From an uncultured Oscillospiraceae bacterium (GTDB lineage Bacteria > Bacillota > Clostridia > Oscillospirales > Oscillospiraceae): 64,000 bases of DNA. Shown here in pieces: positions 54,645 through 64,000 of this stretch; the stretch's first letter is position 1; the number at the start of each line of letters is the position of its first letter. The position numbers and the translations under genes were made by a program. The notes below the pieces were generated by a model. That model was not told the origin of the DNA. It saw nothing but the letters and a program-made list of their open reading frames with translations, and searched no databases. Where the stretch lies: assembly GCA_947632175.1 (NCBI GenBank), contig CANROC010000005.1, forward strand, positions 62,001 through 126,000, read 5' to 3'.

Positions 54645-54927
54645 ACTTACGAATACTAAAAAATACTTGACAAATCACTCGTTTTGTGGTATAATACGCA
54701 CAACAGAAGAAAGCGGACAAAATCTCCCATCGAGCCATTTTTTCCGGCGGCATGTACGTCGGAAAAAATTCCTTTTGTTTTGCGGAGTGTGCGGCCCCTA
54801 CGGGGCCGTGCGTGGAGCAAAACAGCAGGAAAGCCCTCCACGAAAGGTCCGCAGACCTTTCGTGGAGGGCTTTCCGCATGTTTCCCTTTGGCATTTGAAA
54901 GCCGCGAAGCGGCCTTCAAATGCCAGT
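54645..54927 (+). repeat. Structured repeat element A, copy 6 (complete, with promoter)
   Basis: The complete form: AAAAAATAC, promoter (54667-54695), GAAGAAAGCGGACA, the fixed hairpin 54738-54768 (12-bp stem, loop GCATGTA), the covarying hairpin with arms GTTTTGC (54777-54783) and GCAAAAC (54817-54823), and the long perfect hairpin 54828-54875 (21-bp stem, loop CCGCAG). CGCATGTTTCCCTTTGGC and a terminal 15-16-bp hairpin that ends at the convergent acpP stop follow. Confidence 0.88.
54667..54695 (+). promoter_or_regulatory. Element A promoter, copy 6
   Basis: TTGACA, 17 bp, TGG and TATAAT. Closest of the set to consensus, and followed by the full element body. Confidence 0.85.
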
Positions 54928-55157
54928 TAAGCCAGCTTTAGTTTCTCCACCAGCGCGGCGAAGTCGGCGACGGTCTGGATGCCCTCCAGGGAGTCCTGGG
55001 GGATCATGATGCCGAAGTGGTCCTCCACCTCAGAGACGAACTCCACCAGGTCCAGGGAGTCGATGTCCAGGTCGGTGCGAAGGTTGGTCTCGGGGGTGAC
55101 GGCGTCCTCGTCCAGATCGAGGGTGCTGACCATGATGTCACGAATTTCTTCAAACAT
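54927..55157 (-). CDS. acpP: Acyl carrier protein
   Basis: A 76-residue ACP with the phosphopantetheine site DSLDLVEF. Acidic helices typical of fatty acid synthesis ACPs are present. It carries growing acyl chains. It starts after TAGGAGGT, 25 bases downstream of the jag stop on the same strand. No other fat genes are near, which is a little unusual. Confidence 0.95.
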   Translation of the reverse strand: MFEEIRDIMVSTLDLDEDAVTPETNLRTDLDIDSLDLVEFVSEVEDHFGIMIPQDSLEGIQTVADFAALVEKLKLA

Positions 55158-55182
55158 AGTGCGTACCTCCTAAAGGATTGAT

Positions 55183-56130
55183 TTACGACCACTCCTTGAC
55201 CGTCTTGTCCACCGGGGGCTTCTCGGGGGCGGGGGCGGCGGGGGAGCCGAAGTTGGCGCGGCTGGCGTAGCCGCCGTTGGAGCTGCGGCGGGGGCGGCTG
55301 TCCCGGCGCTCATCCCGGCGGGGCGGGCGGGAGTCCGTCCGCTCGTAGGTGTCCCGGGGGGCCGTGGAGGCCTCGTAGGCCACCACCACGCGGCGGTTGG
55401 GCTCGGTGCCGGTGGAATAGGTGGTGACGCCGGGGTAGTCCTGAAGCGCCGTGTGGATGACGTGGCGCTCGTAGGCGTTCATGGGCTCCAGGGTCTGGTT
55501 GCGGCGGTAGCGGACCACCTTGGCGGCGGTCTTCTTGGCCACGGCGGTGAGGGTGTCAGCCCGCTTGGCGCGGTAATTCTCCGCGTCCACGTTGACGCGG
55601 GTGCGCTCGTCGGAGCCGTTGTTGAGCATGTAGTTGGTCAGATGCTGGATGGCGTCCAGCGTCTCGCCCCGGCGGCCGATGAGGGCGCCCACCTTCTCGC
55701 CGGAGAGCTCCACGCTCACGGTGTTGTCCTCGGCGCTGTAAACGGCGTCCACCTGGGCCTCCACGCCCATGCGCTCAAAAAGGCCCAGCAGGAAGGTACG
55801 GACCCGCTCCACCTCATTGCCCTCGGGGACGCCCTTGGGGGCGGCGGGCTTGGACGGAGCCGGCTTTTCGGCGGCCTTGGGGGTCTTGGGAGCCTTGGGG
55901 GCGGGCTTGGGGGCGGGCTTGGGGGCGGGCGCGGGGGCCGGCTCCTCATCGGGGACCTCATAGGTCACACGGACCTTGGCGGGGCTGGCGCCGATGCCGA
56001 AGAAGCCGGACTTGGCCCGCTCCAGGACGGTGACGGACACATCGGCGTCCTCGGTAAGCCCCAGCTGCTCCAGGGCGGCGCGGCGGGCATCGTCCTCGGT
56101 CTTGCCGGTAGTCTCGATGGATCTTATCAT
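55183..56130 (-). CDS. jag: Jag/KhpB RNA-binding protein
   Basis: A 315-residue protein with an N-terminal Jag domain (about 1-55, TVLERAKSGFFGIGA), a Pro/Lys/Ala linker (about 60-100), a KH domain (VGALIGRRGETLDAIQHLTN) and an R3H domain (MNAYERHVIHTALQDYPGVT followed by RRVVVAYE). A C-terminal Arg/Asp/Ser-rich tail is unusually long. KhpB partners KhpA in RNA binding and cell-length control. It overlaps yidC by ATGA. Confidence 0.92.
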   Translation of the reverse strand: MIRSIETTGKTEDDARRAALEQLGLTEDADVSVTVLERAKSGFFGIGASPAKVRVTYEVPDEEPAPAPAPKPAPKPAPKAPKTPKAAEKPAPSKPAAPKGVPEGNEVERVRTFLLGLFERMGVEAQVDAVYSAEDNTVSVELSGEKVGALIGRRGETLDAIQHLTNYMLNNGSDERTRVNVDAENYRAKRADTLTAVAKKTAAKVVRYRRNQTLEPMNAYERHVIHTALQDYPGVTTYSTGTEPNRRVVVAYEASTAPRDTYERTDSRPPRRDERRDSRPRRSSNGGYASRANFGSPAAPAPEKPPVDKTVKEWS

Positions 56131-57485
56131 ATGCTTTCCTTTCCTTCTTCCTCGCCGTCCGCGTCCTCGGGCTTTTCCGGAGACGGGGCGGGCGTTTCGT
56201 CAGGTGCTGTGTCTGTGGGTTCAGAGGGAAGCGCGGCGGCGGAGAGCTTCTCCTGGAGCTCCTCGGAGAGGGACTCGTCGATCTGGGAGGAATCCTCCGT
56301 GGCGCCCTCCACGCCGTTTCTGGCATAGCGCTCCGGGTCGTAGGCGCGGCCCCGGGCGTAGCGGCGGGCGCCCACGCGGGAGGGCTCGTACGCCGGCTCC
56401 TCCGGGTTCTGGGCGCGCTGCCACTCCAGCGCCTTGCCGGCGGCCTCGGTCTTGCGTTTTTGCTGCTGCTTGCGCTTGGAGGTGTTCTCCGCCTCCCGGC
56501 CGGCGTTCTCGGCGCGGCGGCGTTCCGCCTCCTGACGCTTGGCCTCCAGCTCCGCCTCCCGGGCCTTGCGCTTTTCCTCGGCCTCGGCAAACTCCACCAG
56601 CATGGTCTTGGCGTAGAGCTTGGTGAGGAAGACGTCCACCAGGATACTCACCACGGAGTTCACGATCCAGTACACGCCCATGGCCGCGGGCCACATGAAG
56701 GCGAAGACCAGGGACATGACGGGCCCGATGATGATCATCATCAGGGAGTTGTTGGCCTTCTCCTGTTCGGGGGAGACGCCGCCGGGCAGGCCCCGCTGGA
56801 GCCACACGGAGATCTTGGTGGACAGCCACATGAAGAGGGCCGCCAGGATCGGGATGAGGAAGAGCCCCAGCGCCGGCCACCATTTGGAGGCGGCGGACCA
56901 GTCAAATTCCCAGATGTGCCAGTTGGGGATGGCCGACAGGTCCAGGCCCAGGACGGTGAAGTCCATGTCCCGGAGGCCCTTGACGCCCAGACTGCTGAAG
57001 ACGTCGAAATGCTCGTGGATGAACTTGACGGCGGGGATCTGGTTGTACTCCATGTTGGCAAGGCCGGAGAACTGCAACTCCTCCAGAGCGTTGTAGATGA
57101 CGCCGCCCTTGGCTATGGCGCTGTCCGCCACGCCCATCATCACGGTGAGGGGCTTGCGGATGGCCTGGTAGAGGGCCAGCAGGATGGGGAGGGGCAGAAG
57201 CGACCAAAGGCACCCGGACATGGGGCTGACGCCGGCCTCCCGGTAGACGCGCTGCATCTCCTGGTTGAGCTTTTGCTGGTTGCCGGCGTGCTTCTTCTGG
57301 AGCTCCCGGATCTCCGGCTGGAGCACCTGCTGGCGCATCATGCCCTTCTTGCTCTTCATCTGGAAGGGCATGAGCAGGAGCTTGACGATGACCGTGAAGA
57401 GCACGATGGCGATGAGGTAGTTGTGGGTGATGTTGTAGAGGAACATCAGCAGCAGGCCAAAGGGCCTTGCGATTGCGTCTAACAT
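56127..57485 (-). CDS. yidC: Membrane protein insertase YidC
   Basis: A 452-residue YidC/Oxa1 insertase. The N-terminal part has FTVIVKLLLMPFQMKSKKGM and MSGCLWSLLPLPILLALYQA; later segments cross the membrane. A long charged C-terminal tail (about 320-452, rich in Lys, Arg, Glu and Ala) follows, a known feature of ribosome-binding YidC forms. It lies in rpmH-rnpA-yidD-yidC-jag. Confidence 0.95.
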   Translation of the reverse strand: MLDAIARPFGLLLMFLYNITHNYLIAIVLFTVIVKLLLMPFQMKSKKGMMRQQVLQPEIRELQKKHAGNQQKLNQEMQRVYREAGVSPMSGCLWSLLPLPILLALYQAIRKPLTVMMGVADSAIAKGGVIYNALEELQFSGLANMEYNQIPAVKFIHEHFDVFSSLGVKGLRDMDFTVLGLDLSAIPNWHIWEFDWSAASKWWPALGLFLIPILAALFMWLSTKISVWLQRGLPGGVSPEQEKANNSLMMIIIGPVMSLVFAFMWPAAMGVYWIVNSVVSILVDVFLTKLYAKTMLVEFAEAEEKRKAREAELEAKRQEAERRRAENAGREAENTSKRKQQQKRKTEAAGKALEWQRAQNPEEPAYEPSRVGARRYARGRAYDPERYARNGVEGATEDSSQIDESLSEELQEKLSAAALPSEPTDTAPDETPAPSPEKPEDADGEEEGKESI

Positions 57486-57509
57486 GTGTTCACTCCAATT
57501 CTGATGTGT

Positions 57510-57725
57510 TTAGGGTACGGGGTCGTAGGGGTCGTAATTGCGGTTAAAGGGATTGCAGCGGCACACGCGCTTCACCGCCAGCCACCCGCCCTTGAGAGCG
57601 CCGTACTTGGTGACGGCCTCCAGCGCGTAGGCCGAGCAGGTGGGGATGAAGCGGCAGCAGGGCGGACGGAGGGGAGAGATGTTCTTCCGGTAGAAGCGGA
57701 TGAGGAAGATGAGGAGCTTTTTCAT
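57510..57725 (-). CDS. yidD: YidD membrane protein insertion efficiency factor
   Basis: A 71-residue YidD with [20 protein letters not shown] followed by [13 protein letters not shown] and the Cys-rich RVCRCNPF motif. It assists YidC. It overlaps rnpA (ATGA) and ends 24 bases before yidC. Confidence 0.95.
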   Translation of the reverse strand: MKKLLIFLIRFYRKNISPLRPPCCRFIPTCSAYALEAVTKYGALKGGWLAVKRVCRCNPFNRNYDPYDPVP

Positions 57726-58057
57726 ACAAGCGCCTCCAGCTTCCCGGCCAGCGCCAGCAGCTCTTCCTCCAGCACCCGGTAGGGCGCCTCCACGCCCCGG
57801 CCCCGGACGACGATGACCATGTCCACGCCCCGGCGAAATTTTCCCTCGTTGAGGCGGTAGATCTCCCGGAGCCTCCGGCGGACCCGGTTGCGCTTCACGG
57901 CGTGGGCCAGCTTGGCGCTGACGGTGATGCCCACCCGGTTCTCCTCCCGCCGGCGCAGGCGGACGTAGAGCACAAGATGACGCCCCGCCGCGCTCTGGCC
58001 CTTGGCGTAAAGGCGGCGAAACTCAAAATTTTCCTTGAGCGATGTGGAAAACTCCAT
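57722..58057 (-). CDS. rnpA: Ribonuclease P protein component
   Basis: A 111-residue RnpA with the RNR signature in [16 protein letters not shown]. It helps RNase P process tRNA 5' ends. It lies between rpmH and yidD as usual. Confidence 0.95.
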   Translation of the reverse strand: MEFSTSLKENFEFRRLYAKGQSAAGRHLVLYVRLRRREENRVGITVSAKLAHAVKRNRVRRRLREIYRLNEGKFRRGVDMVIVVRGRGVEAPYRVLEEELLALAGKLEALV

Positions 58058-58150
58058 CCTGCGACCTCGTCAAACTGTCCGTAAACTCCCGTAGGGCGAG
58101 TTGCCCCGCCCTTTTTTAAACCGCAATATTCGATTGGGCGGCTGCCCCCA

Positions 58151-58285
58151 TCAGTGGGTCAGTCTGGCGCGGCCCTTCGCGCGGCGGCGGGCCAAGACCT
58201 TGCGGCCGTTGGCGGTGGCCATTCTCTTGCGGAAGCCGTGCTCCTTGGAGCGGTGAAGCTTCTTGGGCTGATAGGTCCTCTTCAT
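58151..58285 (-). CDS. rpmH: Ribosomal protein bL34
   Basis: A 44-residue L34: [20 protein letters not shown] followed by [18 protein letters not shown]. Full-length for the family. The start follows GGAGGTGTCACCGC. rpmH normally sits beside dnaA and the origin; here the upstream DNA is repeat. Confidence 0.97.
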   Translation of the reverse strand: MKRTYQPKKLHRSKEHGFRKRMATANGRKVLARRRAKGRARLTH

Positions 58286-58382
58286 GCGGTGACACCTCCA
58301 TTAAAATAGTGTTTTATACTCGACATCGGGCCGGCGGCCCGAAGCAGTAGCGCATCACGCGGCGCACAGCCGCGGGCATTCT

Positions 58383-58412
58383 ATTTTACCGTATGGGAGC
58401 CGCACTTGTCAA
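58383..58412 (-). promoter_or_regulatory. Sigma-A promoter of rpmH-rnpA-yidD-yidC-jag
   Basis: TTGACA, 18 bp and TAAAAT on the minus strand, followed by a leader of about 90 nt with a GC-rich hairpin GCGGC...GCCGC. Confidence 0.65.
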
Positions 58413-58479
58413 CAAAAATTTTGAAAGCGCGGGAAATTTCGGGGGAGAGAGAGAGGAAAAAGGCGGCGCGAAGGCGAAA

Positions 58480-59035
58480 TTGAATATAAACGCGGCGAAG
58501 CCGCAACCTTTTTGAAAGGCTCTCTTTCGTAAAGGGAGCTGTCGAGCGAAGCGAGACTGAGGGATCGAAGGTGTCAATACCGCTGCCGTCATCCCACCTT
58601 CGCTGCCCCCCTGCCCCCCTCCTACGAGGAGGGGGCTTAAAAAGGTTTGCGCCTGCGGCGCATTCTTTGATATCCGCGCGGCGGGGACGGGGAACGAGGG
58701 ACGAAAGGCGGGCGGGTTTGGAACCCGCCCCTACAGTTTTTGGAATACTTTCAATCAACGCCGTAGGGGCCGCCACTCCTGGCGGCCCGCGTTTCGATGA
58801 CCTCCGGTGTCGGTTGAATGGTATAACCTTCCATATTCCCTGTAGGGGCGGGTTCTAAACCCGCCCGTGCTACGTTGCGTGACGGGAACGGTTCCTATAT
58901 ACGGCACCACCCCCGACACCTTAGCCCCTCCAACGGAGGGGACAGCCGCGAAGCGGCAGGGGTGGTTCCGTGCGGCGGCGGGCCCTTCCGGCGCTTCGCG
59001 CCACCTCCCCCAAGGGGGGGTTAAAAATAATTTCG
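58480..59035. repeat. REP-like palindrome mosaic, block 10
   Basis: Units CCCCTCCTACGAGGAGGGGG, GCGCCTGCGGCGC, GTAGGGGCCGCCACTCCTGG, GTAGGGGCGGGTTCTAAACC and a CACCTCCCCCAAGGGGGGG unit. No dnaA gene and no TTATCCACA-type boxes were noticed here. Confidence 0.82.
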
Positions 59036-59051
59036 TTTTACTAAAAAATAC

Positions 59052-59080
59052 TTGACAAATCGCCTCTTTTGTGGTATAAT
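59052..59080 (+). promoter_or_regulatory. Element A-type promoter standing alone, antisense to the ferritin-like gene
   Basis: TTGACA, 17 bp, TGG and TATAAT with the same upstream AAAAAATAC. No element body follows; transcription would run into the 3' end of the convergent gene. Confidence 0.78.
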
Positions 59081-59125
59081 ACGGTCAATGAAGACGAAGC
59101 CCCCGCCGGGGGGCGGGGGGTGCAG

Positions 59126-59626
59126 TCAGGTGATGGTGCCGGCGATGATGCGGCGCAGGACGGCGGCGTGGGCGCGTTCGCGGCGGGCCAGGCGTTGGTA
59201 GAGGCGTCTCAGGGCGCAGTCGGGGAGGGATTGGGCCTCCCGGTCGTAGGCGTCGGCGTTCATAAGCTCGGCGGCGTAGGCGTCCCGCAGGGCCCGGATG
59301 AGGTAGAGGACATCCTGACGGGCGCGGGGCACGGCCACGGTGTCGCCGGTGAGGATGAGGTACTCGGTCTGGAGGGCCTTTTCCGTGTCCCGCTCCTCGC
59401 GGGCCATGGCGTGGAGCTCCCGGTGGGCCCTTGTCCCCGCCGTCTTCATCGCCAGGAGCGCGTATATCCTCCCGGCGGCCGCCGCGCGGAGGATGAAAGT
59501 CCTCAGCGCCGGGGCCTCCCGGGGTTTTTCGCCGGAGTCCGGCTCCGGCGGCGCCGGCACGGACACGCCGGCACGCTCAAGGGCGCTGCCGATGAGGCGG
59601 CTGTCTATGCTCAAGTCGTTTTCCAT
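59126..59626 (-). CDS. Ferritin-like four-helix protein
   Basis: A 166-residue, helix-rich protein. AMAREERDTEKALQTEYLIL and AQSLPDCALRRLYQRLARRE followed by RAHAAVLRRI resemble the two halves of a ferritin-like diiron bundle: the second half has an ExxH (E-R-A-H), but the first has E-R-D-T where ExxH would be expected. So metal binding may be altered or absent. The ATG at 59626 lacks a strong ribosome binding site; a TTG five codons earlier is possible. Assignment is moderate. Confidence 0.6.
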   Translation of the reverse strand: MENDLSIDSRLIGSALERAGVSVPAPPEPDSGEKPREAPALRTFILRAAAAGRIYALLAMKTAGTRAHRELHAMAREERDTEKALQTEYLILTGDTVAVPRARQDVLYLIRALRDAYAAELMNADAYDREAQSLPDCALRRLYQRLARRERAHAAVLRRIIAGTIT

Positions 59627-59707
59627 GGTACCACTGTCCAAAGCTTTTTCGCGGTTTCCCGCAAGCCATTCTATGCCGCGCCGGCTTTGGCAGTTACCGG
59701 GAAACGG

Positions 59708-60739
59708 TCACTCCGTCTCGCCGGTCATTTTCTCAATGATGAGATCGGAGGCCTGACTCTGGATCAGGTTGCACATGACGTAGGGCTTGCCGCAGGTCTC
59801 TACGGCCTGGGTGAGGCCCTCGGACTCGATGTCCGCGTCGGTGGGGATGATGTTCTCCTGCTCGGCCACGGCCTGGAGGATCATGTACATCTCGGCGGTG
59901 GACCTGGTCTGGGCGTCCAGAAGCTCATCCAGGGAGGAGACGCCGTAGAAGTACAGGAGGAAGGTGTTGAAGTCTATGCCGTAGGCGGCGGTGTACTGGG
60001 CGGCGTTGGCGTTGACGGAGGTGCTGATGAGCTCCCGGATGGTGGAGAGGACGGAGTCGGGGATGTTGGAGATCTCGCTGGCCGCGGCGAAGACGCTGAC
60101 CTCCACGCCGGCGGCGGTGACGGTCTCCTCCACGCCGTAGCCGCCGGCCACGTACCGGCTCATGTCGGAAAGGCTTGTAAAGCCGATGGCCTTGGCCTTC
60201 TCCTCTGTGACGTCCCAGATGAAGTTGACGGTGATGTTGAAGACGGCGTCCTTGCCGTTCAGGTCCTCTTTGCCGTAGTTCTCGGGGAAGGTGACCTCGA
60301 TGTCGAAGCTCTCGCCGGGGGCGTGGCCCTTGAGCTGTTCGATGAAGTCGTCGATGTAGCTGGTGTAGCCCACCACGATGTCGGCGCCCTTGCCCTGGGT
60401 ACTGCCGCCGTCGAAGGGCACGTTATCGATGCTCCCCACGTAGTCGATGTTCACGAAGTCCCCGTCGGCGATGAGGCGGTCGGAGGTGATGTGAGCAAAT
60501 TCCGGCATGGTCACGTCCTCATAGGCCGGGAGCTTCACGTAGTCCAGGGCTTGCACGCCCTCGAAGAAGCCCCGTTCATCGAAGCCCTTGGAGAAGGCGG
60601 TGAGGTCCACGGCGGGCTGAGTGGTGCCGCTGGGCTCAGTGGAGCTGCCGGAGTCGCTGGGATCCGGGGCGTCCTCCCCGCAGGCGGCCAGGGAGAAAAC
60701 CAGGACAAGGCCCAGAAGCAGACAAAGAATTTTTTTCAT
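59708..60739 (-). CDS. Lipoprotein with trigger-factor-like FKBP domain
   Basis: A 343-residue lipoprotein: MKKILCLLLG start, lipobox LAAC, and a Ser/Thr/Pro linker. Residues about 90-180 match an FKBP-type prolyl isomerase domain as in trigger factor (GDFVNIDYVGSIDNVPFDGG, GHAPGESFDIEVTFPENYG). A helical C-terminal part like the trigger factor peptide-binding arms follows. It probably folds exported proteins outside the membrane. The ATG at 60739 follows AAAGG. Its neighbour secA exports such proteins. Confidence 0.82.
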   Translation of the reverse strand: MKKILCLLLGLVLVFSLAACGEDAPDPSDSGSSTEPSGTTQPAVDLTAFSKGFDERGFFEGVQALDYVKLPAYEDVTMPEFAHITSDRLIADGDFVNIDYVGSIDNVPFDGGSTQGKGADIVVGYTSYIDDFIEQLKGHAPGESFDIEVTFPENYGKEDLNGKDAVFNITVNFIWDVTEEKAKAIGFTSLSDMSRYVAGGYGVEETVTAAGVEVSVFAAASEISNIPDSVLSTIRELISTSVNANAAQYTAAYGIDFNTFLLYFYGVSSLDELLDAQTRSTAEMYMILQAVAEQENIIPTDADIESEGLTQAVETCGKPYVMCNLIQSQASDLIIEKMTGETE

Positions 60740-60836
60740 GGTCTCAAACCTTTCGAATAAAGTATTCAAATTATACTAGAAGCCGGGAGCGGAAATGTGA
60801 AGTTTTTGTAAACAAGGCGCGAGACGATTTTTCTTC

Positions 60837-60865
60837 TTTTTTTATTGGCAAGGTTGTGCTATAAT
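60837..60865 (+). promoter_or_regulatory. Extended -10 promoter of secA
   Basis: TATAAT at 60860-60865 with TGTGC before it; the -35 (TTTTTT) is poor. An extended -10 can compensate. Confidence 0.5.
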
Positions 60866-60903
60866 GGTATCTTGTAGATTTATGAGCATGGAAGGACATG
60901 ACT

Positions 60904-63705
<2,802 letters not shown>

Positions 63706-63711
63706 GAGCCC

Positions 63712-64000
63712 ATGTTTTCTGAGATCGCGCCCCGCGGTCTTACGCTGATGGCGTCGGACCTTATCCCCTTTCCCCACGGCTTCACCACGCGCTTTGGCGG
63801 CGTGAGCCGGGGCGTTTACAGCTCCCTGGACCTGGGCGAGAACCGGGGCGACGAGCCGGAGGCCGTCCGGGAGAACTACCGGCGGCTGAAGGCCGCCCTG
63901 GGCATCGGGAAGCTTTGCTTCACAAGGCAGGTCCACGGGGATCTGGTCCGGACCGTCACCGCCGCCGACGCCCGGGAGCCCTACGAGCCCCTCCCTGACG
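63712..64000 (+). CDS. pgeF: PgeF/YfiH family (laccase-domain) protein, 3' truncated by window
   Basis: The first 96 residues of a YfiH/DUF152 protein: PFPHGFTTRFGGVSRGVYSS with LDLGENRGDEPEAVRENY and RQVHGDLV, the last carrying a conserved metal His. These enzymes act on purine nucleosides and edit peptidoglycan precursors. It starts six bases after the secA stop, so it is probably cotranscribed. The gene runs past the window end. Confidence 0.9.
   Translation, partial: MFSEIAPRGLTLMASDLIPFPHGFTTRFGGVSRGVYSSLDLGENRGDEPEAVRENYRRLKAALGIGKLCFTRQVHGDLVRTVTAADAREPYEPLPD

Noticed and set aside
58286-59040. Replication origin beside rpmH
   Set aside because: No TTATCCACA-type DnaA boxes, AT-rich unwinding region or dnaA gene were seen; the space is filled by repeat units.

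Overview
The window reads as chromosome from a GC-rich, Gram-positive, Clostridia-type bacterium, most likely in or near the Oscillospiraceae. This is inferred from Firmicutes gene orders (rpmH-rnpA-yidD-yidC-jag; rimP-nusA-ylxR-ylxQ-infB-rbfA-nrnA-truB-ribF; rpsF-ssb-rpsR), SLH-type surface proteins, lipoprotein signals, GGAGG ribosome binding sites and near-consensus sigma-A promoters. There are no rRNA or tRNA genes, no CRISPR array and no transposase gene.

Layout. 0-2.4 kb: a HepT/MntA toxin-antitoxin pair, a small ORF running into a repeat, a lipoprotein and a DUF3842 protein. 2.9-10.8 kb: a sugar nucleotidyltransferase, queT behind a probable preQ1 riboswitch, queH, galE, galK, an MsmX-type ABC ATPase and a GH42-like protein. 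11.8-14.4 kb: a MATE exporter and a NitT/TauT-like binding lipoprotein. 14.6-23.5 kb: the nusA-infB translation operon with a leader attenuator. 24.5-33.7 kb: a CAP-SLH surface protein, rluD-like and lspA genes, ileS, divIVA, sepF, yggS and a HlyD-like protein. 33.9-37.6 kb: a two-gene membrane/RCK/RyR plus TIR-MORN module. 37.8-45.3 kb: two SLH surface proteins, the second (1717 aa) preceded by an overlapping 25-codon ORF. 46.1-53.9 kb: rpsF-ssb-rpsR, an aldo/keto reductase, tadA, a CBS protein, an SDR, a split ThrE exporter and rny. 54.9-58.3 kb: acpP, then jag-yidC-yidD-rnpA-rpmH. 59.1-64 kb: a ferritin-like protein, an FKBP-like lipoprotein, secA and the start of pgeF.

The intergenic DNA is unusual. 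Two repeat systems fill most gaps over 300 bp. One is a mosaic of short palindromes whose left foot is GTAG (REP-like), with interchangeable stems and conserved flanks. The other is a modular structured element, called element A here (six copies), abutting gene 3' ends. It is built from a fixed hairpin, a covarying hairpin, a long perfect hairpin with unrelated stems but a constant CCGC(A/G)G loop, and a final gene-end hairpin. Three copies carry a near-perfect extended -10 promoter, and two more copies of that promoter stand alone, aimed antisense into gene ends. A 261-bp MITE-like element and a 32-bp perfect palindrome matching the ParB site parS are also present.

The strongest candidates for undescribed biology are element A and the RyR/TIR-MORN module, which looks like a compact nucleotide-signalling or defence system. 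The parS match and the rpmH-jag and rpsF-rpsR blocks suggest an origin-proximal segment, but dnaA and an origin are not seen next to rpmH.
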